Below are positions 8,938-17,753 of a stretch of DNA of 64,000 nt, one piece after another; position 1 is the stretch's first letter; every line of letters starts with the position of its first letter. A program made the translations under genes and the position numbers. Source of the DNA: Paludibacter sp. (lineage in GTDB: Bacteria; Bacteroidota; Bacteroidia; Bacteroidales; Paludibacteraceae); assembly GCA_028690665.1 (NCBI GenBank), contig JAQVAV010000005.1, forward strand, positions 124,001-188,000. The letters are read 5' to 3'. Below the pieces are notes generated by a model, which worked only from the letters and a program-made list of their open reading frames with translations, made no database searches and was not told the origin of the DNA.

Positions 8938-10725
8938 ATGAAAAGAATTTATATATTAAGTCTGTCATTTATTATTTTGTTCCATGTCCATGCTCAATGG
9001 CAATCGGCATTAGTCAATATTTCCGAGCAGGGAGATCTTACTTACAATAAAGATTCTAAAGGATTTATAATTCCGGATTTTAGCAATGCAGGTTATAAAA
9101 ACGGACAGGATATTCCGGACAGAACACGATCAATATCTCCGCTTGAAGATAGCACCGCCGACAACACAGCGCATATAGAGGCGATAATTGATCAAGTGAG
9201 TGAATATAGTTTGGATGATAATGGATTCAGAGGAGTCGTATATTTGAGTGCCGGTAATGATCAACCTCTGAATTTAATGATCCATCCGGCCTCTGTAACA
9301 CCAAATTCCGCCCTGCTCATTTGGGATAAACCCATAGACGATGCTGATATAAAGGGATATGAAATTTATAAAAACAACGAATTTCTCGGTTTCTCTTATA
9401 AAACTAACTTTACAGTAAATGATTTAATCCCGGATAAAATTTATACTTTCTATATAAAATCAAAACATAAAACAGGCGAGGTATCACAACCGTCTGTATC
9501 AGTAGCAGCAAAAACAAAATCGGAAGGAAAAATAATTAACGTTCTAGATTACGGAGCCATAGGAGATGGAGTTACTCTAAATACAGAAAAAATTCAAAAA
9601 GCAATCGATAATTGCCCTGAAGGTTCATCGGTATATATTCCTGAAGGTGTTTTTCTGTCTGGAGCACTCTTTTTAAAAAGCAATATGACATTATATATTG
9701 AAAAAAACGGTGTATTAAAAGGCAGCATCTTTGCTAATGATTATAAACCTATAGTATACAACAGATTTGAAGGCTGGGAAACAAAAACTTATGCAAGCTT
9801 GATCAATGCAGGAAAGATGGATAAAAATGGTGAATGCACGGTCAGCAATGTTATAATCAGAGGAGAAGGGAAAATTATTGGAGGTGGAATGGCTCTAAGC
9901 GGAGATATGATTGCGTCAAAAGGAATGAGAGGCCGGGGACGCCTAATTTGCCTGATGAATTGCTCCAATGTATTTATTCAGGGACTCACTATCGAGGACT
10001 CTCCATGCTGGACAATTCATTATATCTACAGTAAAAACATAATATTAGAAGGACTAACTATCAATAGCATAGTTAGAAACGGAGATGGAATCGATCCCGA
10101 TTCATCGACAGACAGTTATATTCTCAATTGCATATTTAATACAAATGATGATTGTATTGCTATCAAATCAGGGAAAAACCCAGAGGGCTATTATATCGGA
10201 AGACCGTCAGAAAATATTCACATTTTCAATTGTCTCTTTATCAAAGGTCACGGGATTTCTATTGGAAGCGAAATGTCTGGTGGAATAAAAAATATTGAGA
10301 TTAGAGACTGTGTAGCTAAAAATCTTATGCATGGGTTACAAATTAAAGCTACCAAAGAAAGAGGCGGAGTCGTGGAGAATATCCGGGTAAAAGATTGTAT
10401 TCTTCCCTGTATTCGAGTTTTTACTTCAGTAAATTATAACAACGATGGCATTTCTGCTCCGGAAACACCCTTATTTAAAAACTTTGAATTTTCAGACATT
10501 AATATTGAAAACAAACAAGAGAAACCTGTAATTATTATAGAAGGTTTTTCTGATAAAAAGCACTATACAAAAAACCTCCTGTTTGAAAATATTGTTTTAC
10601 CTGAAAACTCTGTCATTCAACTTAGCCATGTGAATGGAGCCTTATTCAAAAACGTTAAATGTATTTCTGGAAATAAGCCTGAATATATTGAAAAAAACAC
10701 ATTTAACATAAAAACAAACCTCTGA
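8938..10725 (+). CDS. secreted GH28 polygalacturonase with FN3 domain and a truncated beta-helix N-terminal block
   Basis: Domains in order: signal peptide (1-19, ending HVHAQ); a block at 20-104 closely matching the start of the beta-helix protein at 5820 (WQSALVN..., TYNKD, IIPDFSNAGYKNG, SLDDNGFRGVVYL); a fibronectin type III domain at about 108-195 (ALLIWDKP, YTFYIKSKHKTGEVS); and a GH28 beta-helix from about 200. GH28 signatures are present: NGDGIDPDSS (about 381-390, Asp386 and Asp388), NDDC with Asp404/Asp405 and GHG at 437-439. The usual RIK is QIK at 468-470. GH28 hydrolyses alpha-1,4-galacturonan or rhamnogalacturonan backbones. It is the last gene of the run and is followed by a strong inverted repeat. 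Confidence 0.9.
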   Translation: MKRIYILSLSFIILFHVHAQWQSALVNISEQGDLTYNKDSKGFIIPDFSNAGYKNGQDIPDRTRSISPLEDSTADNTAHIEAIIDQVSEYSLDDNGFRGVVYLSAGNDQPLNLMIHPASVTPNSALLIWDKPIDDADIKGYEIYKNNEFLGFSYKTNFTVNDLIPDKIYTFYIKSKHKTGEVSQPSVSVAAKTKSEGKIINVLDYGAIGDGVTLNTEKIQKAIDNCPEGSSVYIPEGVFLSGALFLKSNMTLYIEKNGVLKGSIFANDYKPIVYNRFEGWETKTYASLINAGKMDKNGECTVSNVIIRGEGKIIGGGMALSGDMIASKGMRGRGRLICLMNCSNVFIQGLTIEDSPCWTIHYIYSKNIILEGLTINSIVRNGDGIDPDSSTDSYILNCIFNTNDDCIAIKSGKNPEGYYIGRPSENIHIFNCLFIKGHGISIGSEMSGGIKNIEIRDCVAKNLMHGLQIKATKERGGVVENIRVKDCILPCIRVFTSVNYNNDGISAPETPLFKNFEFSDINIENKQEKPVIIIEGFSDKKHYTKNLLFENIVLPENSVIQLSHVNGALFKNVKCISGNKPEYIEKNTFNIKTNL

Positions 10726-10766
10726 TTGACAAATAAATTTTGATTTTCCCAAAATATCTTTTTACT

Positions 10767-10815
10767 CACGGGTTATACAAGTTTATTATAAAATTTTATA
10801 ATCGTATAACCCGTG
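10767..10815. terminator. long nested inverted repeat, probable bidirectional terminator
   Basis: The arms CACGGGTTATAC (10767-10778) and GTATAACCCGTG (10804-10815) are perfect 12-bp complements around a 25-base loop. The loop itself holds a perfect 18-base palindrome, ATTATAAAATTTTATAAT (10785-10802). The element lies between convergent genes ending at 10725 (+) and 10863 (-), where a shared terminator would be expected. It lacks a long T run directly after either arm, so termination strength is uncertain. Confidence 0.6.
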
Positions 10816-10862
10816 GTAATGACAGGTTTATTGAAGATTTATTCCGTTTTAATCAAATATTA

Positions 10863-12065
10863 TCAAAGTTCCAAATCTACATTTTTCAACTCTACCCACG
10901 GTAACCCATGAATATTCAGTTGTTCCATGAACGGATCAGGATTGAATTCTTCCACATTGTAAACTCCCGCTTTTTTCCAGAGACCTTTCATAAACATCAT
11001 AGCTCCAATCATAGCAGGGACCCCGGTTGTATAACTAACCCCCTGAGTTCCGGTTTCTTTATAGGCGGCTTCATGACTACAATTATTATAAATGTAGTAA
11101 GTCTGTTCCTTGCCGCCTTTAAGACCTTTGATACGGCAACCAATAGAAGTCCAGCCAGTATAGTTTTCACCCAAATCGCCCGGGTTGGGTAATACAGCTT
11201 TCAAAAATTGTATCGGAACGATTTTTACACCGTTGTATTCCACTTCATCGATGCGTGCCATACCAATATTCTGAATCACACGCAGATGAGTAAGGTATTC
11301 CTGACCGAAAGTCATCCAGAAACGGGCACGTTTAATCGTCGGGAGGTTTTTCACCAACGATTCAAGTTCTTCATGATAAATCACATAAGATTCTTTCGGG
11401 CCAATTTCCGGATAATTCAATGCTTTATGAATTTCGTGCGGTTCGGTTTCAACCCATTGGCCGTTTTCCCAGTATTTCCCTTTCTGAGTTACTTCACGGA
11501 TATTAATTTCAGGATTAAAATTAGTGGCAAAAGCCTTGTGATGATCTCCTGCGTTACAATCTACAATATCCAAATACTGAATTTCATCAAAATAATGCTT
11601 GGCAGCATAAGCCGTAAATATGCTTGTTACTCCCGGATCAAATCCGCAACCCAAAATAGCAGTCAATCCCGCTTTTTCAAATTTTTCCTTATAAGCCCAC
11701 TGCCAGCTGTATTCGAAGTGCGCTTCATCTTTTGGTTCATAATTAGCGGTATCCAGATAGTTTACTCCCGCTTCGAGGCAGGCATCCATGATAGTCAGAT
11801 CCTGATAAGGAAGAGCCACATTAATCACCAATTCGGGTTTATATTCATTGAAAAGTGCTACCAGTTCAGGCACAACATCAGCATCAACCTGAGCAGTCTT
11901 CACATCAACACCGTAACGTTTTTTTACGTCCGAAGCAATAGCATCGCATTTTGATTTGGTACGACTGGCCAACATGATTTCAGTAAAAACATCCGGATTC
12001 TGAGCCACTTTGTGGACTACAACGGTTCCAACTCCTCCGGCACCGATAATCAAAACTTTTCCCAT
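10863..12065 (-). CDS. saccharopine dehydrogenase family protein, probable carboxynorspermidine dehydrogenase
   Basis: The 400-residue protein has an N-terminal Rossmann motif (VLIIGAGGVGTVVVHK), a segment VINVALPYQDLTIMDACLEAGVNYLD typical of the saccharopine dehydrogenase fold, and the pattern GCGFDPGVTSIFTAYAAK. This combination and length fit the carboxy(nor)spermidine dehydrogenases that work with carboxynorspermidine decarboxylase to make norspermidine or spermidine in gut Bacteroidetes. They use NADPH to join aspartate-semialdehyde with a diamine. It is cytoplasmic. The decarboxylase partner is not in the window, and the gene stands alone, facing the pectin locus on one side and divergent from the sensor gene on the other. 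A lysine-pathway saccharopine dehydrogenase is the main alternative. Confidence 0.82.
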   Translation of the reverse strand: MGKVLIIGAGGVGTVVVHKVAQNPDVFTEIMLASRTKSKCDAIASDVKKRYGVDVKTAQVDADVVPELVALFNEYKPELVINVALPYQDLTIMDACLEAGVNYLDTANYEPKDEAHFEYSWQWAYKEKFEKAGLTAILGCGFDPGVTSIFTAYAAKHYFDEIQYLDIVDCNAGDHHKAFATNFNPEINIREVTQKGKYWENGQWVETEPHEIHKALNYPEIGPKESYVIYHEELESLVKNLPTIKRARFWMTFGQEYLTHLRVIQNIGMARIDEVEYNGVKIVPIQFLKAVLPNPGDLGENYTGWTSIGCRIKGLKGGKEQTYYIYNNCSHEAAYKETGTQGVSYTTGVPAMIGAMMFMKGLWKKAGVYNVEEFNPDPFMEQLNIHGLPWVELKNVDLEL

Positions 12066-12161
12066 TTTCTTTAGAGATATTTTTAATTGTTGATATATAA
12101 AATGCGTGTAAAAGTAGTGGTTTTCGGGGAAATAGAAAAATCCATGGAAATCACGATTTAA

Positions 12162-12169
12162 TAATTTTG
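12162..12169 (+). promoter_or_regulatory. possible -7 box for the 12229 sensor gene
   Basis: TAATTTTG matches the Bacteroidetes TAnnTTTG -7 consensus and lies about 60 bp before the start of the sensor gene. No TTTG is seen 19 bp upstream, so this is only half a promoter match. Confidence 0.35.
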
Positions 12170-12228
12170 AAATTTACAATAACTTTCATTTATTTGTAAT
12201 AAATTTATTGGGATAACTACTAAAAAAC

Positions 12229-15087
12229 ATGAGATACTACCTGATAATCACACTTTCGTTTCTTTCTGCTATTAATATTTTTGCTCAGGAATTTACTCCT
12301 GTAGTAAAGCAATTTACAAAAAACGATTATGCGGCTGCGAATCAAAACTGGTCGGTTGGCCAAACATCGGACGGCATTATGTACTTCGGGAATAACCTTG
12401 GATTACTAAGTTTCGACGGTTCAGAATGGACGATAATCAAAATGCCGCAAAATAAAATTGTACGTTCGATTTATGTAGATAAAAATGATCGAATCTATGT
12501 CGGTTCTTTCGAAGAATTTGGCTACTACACAAAAAATGAAAAAGGACAGCTACAATACACTTCCTTATCTGATAAGCTAAAAAGCTATGACATGCGTAAC
12601 GATGAAATTTGGAACATCCTGAATTTCAACGGAGAAATTATTTTCCAATCATTTACATCGTATTTTACTTTTAACCAACAAGGAGAAGTTACAGGATATC
12701 GATGTCCGTTTACTTTTTTGTTTTTCAATATCTTCCGGAATAAAATTTATTCTCACACCAGTCAACTCGGATTCAGTTATCTCGACCGTAAAATGCAGAC
12801 TTTCAAACCGGTTGAAGCAGTTGACCTGAAAAATCCGTTGATTGCCATTTTACCATATAATAAAACTAAATCCGTCATAGTAACCAAATCGGCAGGTTTA
12901 TTTTTTTATGATGGTAAGACATTACAGCCTTTTACAACGAATGCAGACACTGAAATTAAGCGCGGCGAAGTAAATAAAGCCATTGTGTCCAAAGAAGGAA
13001 ACATTATTATTGGAACCATTCTGAACGGCGTGTTGTCTATCGACAGAAACGGGCGAAAACTTTGGCATCTGAACACTTCGAATGTTCTGCAAAACAACAC
13101 TATTCTCGGGATGTACTGCGACTCAAACAACAATTTATGGCTGACACTCGACAAAGGGATTGCGCTGGTGCAACTCAACAGTAAAATTCGTTATCTGAGT
13201 GCCTTTAATCCTTCCATAGGTGCAATTTACAGTGTTACAAACCGGAATAATCAGGTTTATATAGGCACTAATCAGGGCTTGTATCGTGCAGATTTAAGCA
13301 CAAATAATCAGAATATTTCCAACATAAGACTCGAACCGGCAATAAAAGGTCAGGTTTGGACTATTAATAATTTTGATGATCAGATACTTTGTGGAAATAA
13401 TGAAGAAACTTTTGAATTAGGTACAAATCAGATCAACCGGATTTCTCCGGTAAAAGGAGGAATCTGCATAAAAAAAGGAGTAATTCATGGCAAAGAAGTT
13501 TTGGTACAGGGAACTTATACCGATTTGTGCATTTATAAAAAAGTAAATGGTAAATGGCAATTCAGCAATTCTGTTGAGGGTTTTGTAAATCCTATTCGTT
13601 ACCTCGAAATTGATTATACCGGGACAATCTGGGCAAGCCATCTTCATCAGGGACTTTATGCTATCAGGCTTACTCCTGATTTGAAAAAAGTGGATCAAAT
13701 GACACTTTATAAATCATTGGATCAGAAAAACGAATACAATATAAATGTATTTTCCATCAACAATCGCGTAGTATTTACCGATCACACAGCATTTTATACT
13801 TTCGACGACATTCGTAAAAAGATTATTCCATACACAGAACTGAATTCCCAACTTGGGTATTTTTCGCATGCCTACAGGGTTTGCCACTTTAAAAATAACC
13901 TTTACTGGTTTATTCGTTCCGGTGAGGCAGCTTTAGCAAAAGTGGCACCTGACAACACAAAAATTTTAGACATCGTTCAATATGGTCTGTTTATGAATCA
14001 GACAGTCGACGATTACCAAAATATTATCCCGGTAAATCAGGATGAATGTATTTTTACTCTCGAAAATGGTCTGGCTATTTACAACCTGAATGCGGAAAAT
14101 AAATATAAGAAAACATATAATATCAAACTGAAAAAAGTTGAGACATTAGATGCTGAATCAAAAAACATACAGTTTCTGACAACCAATCCTAAAGACATAC
14201 CATCAACTCCGTTCAGTCACAATAATATTATATTTTACGTATATTATCCTCAGTATGAAAATCTTAATAGCATAGGTTTCAGATACAAACTTGAGGGATT
14301 GGACAAAGTATGGGGCGAACCGACCGGTATTTCGCACAAAGAGTATAATTATCTTCAACCCGGCAGTTACACTTTAAAAGTTCAGGTAGTAACACAAAGC
14401 GGACAAAAAGTTTCGGAATTATCTTATCATTTTGAAGTTCTTCCTCCTTTTTACCTCAGCCTGACGGCAAAAGTCATATATCTTATATTGTCTATATTGA
14501 TATTGTTTGGTATTTATCTGTATATTAAATATTTATTCCATGTAAAAAAAGAAAAAATACACCAGGAACAAGAAGAAATCAGACGAAAGGAAATTGAAAA
14601 ACGGGAACAACAAATTCTTGCATTGGAAAAAGAAAAATTAGAATCGGAACTTGCCCGCAAAAGCAAGGAAATGGCGGAATCGACCATGACTATCATCAAA
14701 AAGAATGAAATATTAGTTAAAATAAAAGAAGAAGTTATAGCTCAGAAAAATATTCTGGGATCACAATATCCCAATAAGTATTATGATAAACTGATTAAAA
14801 TTCTGGATGAGAACCTGACTTCGGAAGATGACTGGTTAATTTTCAGAACAAATTTTGATCGGATTCACGAAAACTTCTTCCGGAATCTGCATACGAAATA
14901 TCCGGAATTGACATCGAATGATCTGAGGTTCTGCGCCTATCTCCGACTAAATCTTTCGAGTAAAGACATTGCTCATCTAATGAACATTTCATTAAAAGGC
15001 GTTGAAGTGGGACGCTACCGGATCAGGAAAAAAATCGGACTGGAATCAACCAAAAGCCTCACAGAATTTATGATAGAATTCAAATAG
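12229..15087 (+). CDS. membrane sensor-regulator: beta-propeller repeats, Y_Y_Y domain, coiled coil, LuxR-type HTH
   Basis: The 952-residue protein has a signal peptide (ending AQE near residue 20), about 600 residues of propeller-like repeats of the two-component-regulator type (GQTSDGIMYFGNNLGLLSFDG, DKNDRIYVGSFEEFG), a Y_Y_Y domain at about 660-735, one membrane helix at about 745-765, a long charged coiled coil (770-840) and a C-terminal HTH (LSSKDIAHLMNISLKGVEV, about 900-935). There is no histidine kinase or receiver domain, so it looks like a one-piece sensor: periplasmic ligand binding, DNA binding in the cytoplasm. Such proteins often control neighbouring glycan loci in Bacteroidetes; the GH3-GH144-SusCD locus follows 370 bp downstream after a terminator. 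That pairing is inferred. Confidence 0.85.
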   Translation: MRYYLIITLSFLSAINIFAQEFTPVVKQFTKNDYAAANQNWSVGQTSDGIMYFGNNLGLLSFDGSEWTIIKMPQNKIVRSIYVDKNDRIYVGSFEEFGYYTKNEKGQLQYTSLSDKLKSYDMRNDEIWNILNFNGEIIFQSFTSYFTFNQQGEVTGYRCPFTFLFFNIFRNKIYSHTSQLGFSYLDRKMQTFKPVEAVDLKNPLIAILPYNKTKSVIVTKSAGLFFYDGKTLQPFTTNADTEIKRGEVNKAIVSKEGNIIIGTILNGVLSIDRNGRKLWHLNTSNVLQNNTILGMYCDSNNNLWLTLDKGIALVQLNSKIRYLSAFNPSIGAIYSVTNRNNQVYIGTNQGLYRADLSTNNQNISNIRLEPAIKGQVWTINNFDDQILCGNNEETFELGTNQINRISPVKGGICIKKGVIHGKEVLVQGTYTDLCIYKKVNGKWQFSNSVEGFVNPIRYLEIDYTGTIWASHLHQGLYAIRLTPDLKKVDQMTLYKSLDQKNEYNINVFSINNRVVFTDHTAFYTFDDIRKKIIPYTELNSQLGYFSHAYRVCHFKNNLYWFIRSGEAALAKVAPDNTKILDIVQYGLFMNQTVDDYQNIIPVNQDECIFTLENGLAIYNLNAENKYKKTYNIKLKKVETLDAESKNIQFLTTNPKDIPSTPFSHNNIIFYVYYPQYENLNSIGFRYKLEGLDKVWGEPTGISHKEYNYLQPGSYTLKVQVVTQSGQKVSELSYHFEVLPPFYLSLTAKVIYLILSILILFGIYLYIKYLFHVKKEKIHQEQEEIRRKEIEKREQQILALEKEKLESELARKSKEMAESTMTIIKKNEILVKIKEEVIAQKNILGSQYPNKYYDKLIKILDENLTSEDDWLIFRTNFDRIHENFFRNLHTKYPELTSNDLRFCAYLRLNLSSKDIAHLMNISLKGVEVGRYRIRKKIGLESTKSLTEFMIEFK

Positions 15088-15110
15088 AAAACGCCTAAAA
15101 TAAAATTTTG

Positions 15111-15154
15111 AAAACGGGAATTGCAGAGAGATCAGACTGTAATTTCCGTTTTTT
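15111..15154 (+). terminator. rho-independent terminator after the sensor gene
   Basis: AAAACGGGAATT (15111-15122) pairs with AATTTCCGTTTT (15141-15152) over 12 bp with one G-U, followed by more T. It lies 24 bp after the stop of the sensor gene. The hairpin also runs through a short frame at 15108-15329, which argues against that frame being a gene. Confidence 0.75.
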
Positions 15155-15334
15155 ATTGGGAGAAAAGCTAAAAATTAAGTCTGTTTTGAAATCAACTATA
15201 GTAACCCGCCCCTGTTTTAACTATAATTTTATTCGTTTGATAAGCTTTTTGAAAATATTTTCCAAAATCATAAAATTATTTATTGATCTATATTTCAACA
15301 ATATAATATTTATAATTTTTAGAGAATAGGGACT

Positions 15335-15424
15335 ATATAGGGGATAACAAAGGTTTCTTTTTTTATGTAGTGTTCTTATTGGGGTAAAAAACGAATAATT
15401 CCGAAAATCAGGCCCCTATATTTG
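15335..15424 (+). promoter_or_regulatory. control region before the GH3 gene: -7 box and flanking inverted repeat
   Basis: The 369-bp gap 15088-15456 holds no convincing gene. Besides the terminator at 15111-15154 it contains TATATTTG at 15417-15424, a full match to the TAnnTTTG -7 consensus about 33 bp before the GH3 start. There is no TTTG at the -33 position, as might be expected for an activator-dependent promoter. ATATAGGGG (15335-15343) and CCCCTATAT (15413-15421) form a 9-bp inverted repeat whose right arm overlaps the -7 box; it may be an operator. Confidence 0.5.
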
Positions 15425-15456
15425 CGTAGTTAATTCACGACGAAAAAGTCACATGT

Positions 15457-17688
15457 ATGAAAAAGATTATATTTCTTCCCGTTATTTCTCTGTTATTTTT
15501 CTTTTCTGCCTGTAAATCTCACAATACAGATGCAGGTCCAGATAAAATAGACTCCAAAGTTGATTCGGTTTTAAACTTGATGACTTTGGATGAAAAAATT
15601 GGTCAGATGGTAATTTATACCAGTGACTGGGATGTAACAGGCCCAACACTGAAAAGTAACTACATTGACGATATAAGAAAAGGAAATTGTGGTAATATAT
15701 TCAACGCACATACTACTGCATACGTACGAAAACTTCAAAAAATTGCAGTAGAAGAATCAAGATTAGGTATACCGTTGTTGTTTGGTTATGATGTTATCCA
15801 CGGGCATAAAACGATTTTCCCTATTTCATTGGGAGAATCGGCCTCGTGGGATCTCGAAGCCATCGAAAAGTCGGCCCGGGTATCGGCTGTTGAAGCTGCT
15901 GCTTCTGGCCTGAACTGGACATTTGCACCCATGTGCGATATTTCGGTTGAACCACGTTGGGGACGCGTTTCCGAGGGAGCCGGCGAAGATCCGTATCTGG
16001 GTTCAAAAATTGCCGCAGCACGCGTTCATGGTTTCCAAGGAGACAACAACGACCTGTCAGACTCACTTACTATTCTTGCCTGTGTAAAACACTTTGCAGC
16101 TTATGGTGCTCCGATTGCAGGCCGTGATTACAATACTGTAGACATGTCGAAACGTGTTTTTTTAGACGCTTATCTTCCGCCTTATAAATCCGCTATCGAT
16201 GCCGGAGCCATGAGCGTTATGACTTCATTCAACGAATTAGACGGAGTTCCGGCAACGGCCAATAAGTATTTAATGACCGATTTGCTTCGGAATCAACTCG
16301 GATTTAAAGGTTTTGTGGTGACAGATTATACGGCCATTAACGAATTAGTTAATCACGGAGTAGCTGCCAATGAAGCCGAAGCCGGACTTTTAGCTGTAAA
16401 AGCCGGGGTTGACATGGATATGCAGGGAGAAGTTTATTTCAAATATTTGAAGAAACAGGTTGAGTCAGGGCAAGTTGACGAAAAATTGATCGATGAAGCT
16501 GTCAGAAGAATTCTGAAAGTAAAATTTATGCTCGGGCTTTTCGACGATCCTTATAAATATTGTAATGCCGAACGCGAAAAACGCCTTGTTTATGCACCGG
16601 AACATTTACAGGCAGCCTTGGATGTTGCTAAAAAATCGATGGTATTGCTAAAGAACGCCAATAATACGCTTCCGCTCGAAAAAGGAGAAAAAATAGCTGT
16701 TATTGGCGAACTGGCCAACTCAAAACGCGATTTGCTCGGTTCATGGAAAGCAGCCGGTGATTGGGATTTCATGAAATCAATTTTGGACGAAATCAAAACA
16801 TATAACGGAGAGAACAACGTGCTCTATTCCGAAGGTTGTAAAATGATGGGAGATGACAGAAGCGGTTTTGCCGCAGCCATTGCAACTGCACGAAAAGCTC
16901 AGAAAATTATTATGGTAATAGGTGAAAGCTGCGACTGGAGTGGCGAAGCTGCCAGCCGGACAAATATTCAGGTTCCTGGCGTTCAGACCGAACTACTCGA
17001 AAAATTGAGAGCTCTTGGTAAACCGGTTGTAGTTGTTTTGATGAACGGACGTCCTTTGGATCTCACCCGTGAAGATCAAACGGCGGATGCCATTCTGGAA
17101 GCATGGTTTCCAGGAACAATGGGAGGCAAAGCAGTAACACAGGTTTTGTTCGGAGAATATAATCCATCAGGAAAACTCACCATGACTTTCCCGAGAAATG
17201 TAGGTCAGGTTCCGATTTTTTACTACGAAAAAAATACCGGACGGCCGATTTATTTGCCCAACGACAAATACAAATCAAAATACATTGATTGCCCGAATAC
17301 GCCGCTTTATCCGTTTGGTTACGGTCTGAGTTACACAACGTTTGAATACTCCGACATAACGCTTTCATCGAACACATTGAAAGAAAACGGTAAAATTGAA
17401 GCAACCGTGACTGTCAAAAACACCGGATCGAGAGATGGAGACGAAGTTGTGGAATGCTATGTTCGTGATTTGGTAGGTAGTATAACGCGACCTGTAAAAG
17501 AGTTGAAAGGATTTGAAAAAATAAAGTTGAAAGCCGGAGAGAGCAAACCGGTGATATTTACGATAACACCGGATATGCTGGCATTTCACCAACTTGACAT
17601 GAGTTATGGAACTGAACCCGGAGACTACAAATTATTTATCGGCACAAGTTCCGCGGATGTAAAGGAAACAAGTTTTAAACTTGAATAA
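15457..17688 (+). CDS. bglX: GH3 beta-glucosidase lipoprotein (BglX-like)
   Basis: The 743-residue protein begins with a lipoprotein signal (FFFSACKSHN, Cys near residue 19). The (beta/alpha)8 domain carries ASGLNWTFAPMCDISVEPRW, GEDPYLGS, KHFAAYG and VVTDYTAINE with the nucleophile Asp290. The alpha/beta sandwich follows (VVLMNGRPLDL) and a C-terminal FN3-like domain ends in YKLFIGTSS. This is the full family layout at normal length. GH3 enzymes release glucose from the non-reducing end of beta-glucosides. With GH144-like genes next to it, a preference for beta-1,2-gluco-oligosaccharides (sophorose and longer) is likely, as described for the Bacteroides thetaiotaomicron enzyme BT_3567; that substrate is inference. 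It is the first gene of the locus. Confidence 0.9.
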   Translation: MKKIIFLPVISLLFFFSACKSHNTDAGPDKIDSKVDSVLNLMTLDEKIGQMVIYTSDWDVTGPTLKSNYIDDIRKGNCGNIFNAHTTAYVRKLQKIAVEESRLGIPLLFGYDVIHGHKTIFPISLGESASWDLEAIEKSARVSAVEAAASGLNWTFAPMCDISVEPRWGRVSEGAGEDPYLGSKIAAARVHGFQGDNNDLSDSLTILACVKHFAAYGAPIAGRDYNTVDMSKRVFLDAYLPPYKSAIDAGAMSVMTSFNELDGVPATANKYLMTDLLRNQLGFKGFVVTDYTAINELVNHGVAANEAEAGLLAVKAGVDMDMQGEVYFKYLKKQVESGQVDEKLIDEAVRRILKVKFMLGLFDDPYKYCNAEREKRLVYAPEHLQAALDVAKKSMVLLKNANNTLPLEKGEKIAVIGELANSKRDLLGSWKAAGDWDFMKSILDEIKTYNGENNVLYSEGCKMMGDDRSGFAAAIATARKAQKIIMVIGESCDWSGEAASRTNIQVPGVQTELLEKLRALGKPVVVVLMNGRPLDLTREDQTADAILEAWFPGTMGGKAVTQVLFGEYNPSGKLTMTFPRNVGQVPIFYYEKNTGRPIYLPNDKYKSKYIDCPNTPLYPFGYGLSYTTFEYSDITLSSNTLKENGKIEATVTVKNTGSRDGDEVVECYVRDLVGSITRPVKELKGFEKIKLKAGESKPVIFTITPDMLAFHQLDMSYGTEPGDYKLFIGTSSADVKETSFKLE

Positions 17689-17753
17689 GAAACCCGGATA
17701 CCAGATTATTTTTTACAGATATATCCGAGAGCAAATTAATCATAAAAAACACA

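Noticed and set aside
11208-11954. Long open frame (248 codons) on the plus strand
   Set aside because: It is antisense to the dehydrogenase gene, whose protein has a clear Rossmann motif and full length; the frame has no domain and reflects codon bias of the real gene.
15108-15329. Open frame of 73 codons after the sensor gene
   Set aside because: It starts inside a clear terminator hairpin, has no recognisable motif and uses codons unlike its neighbours.
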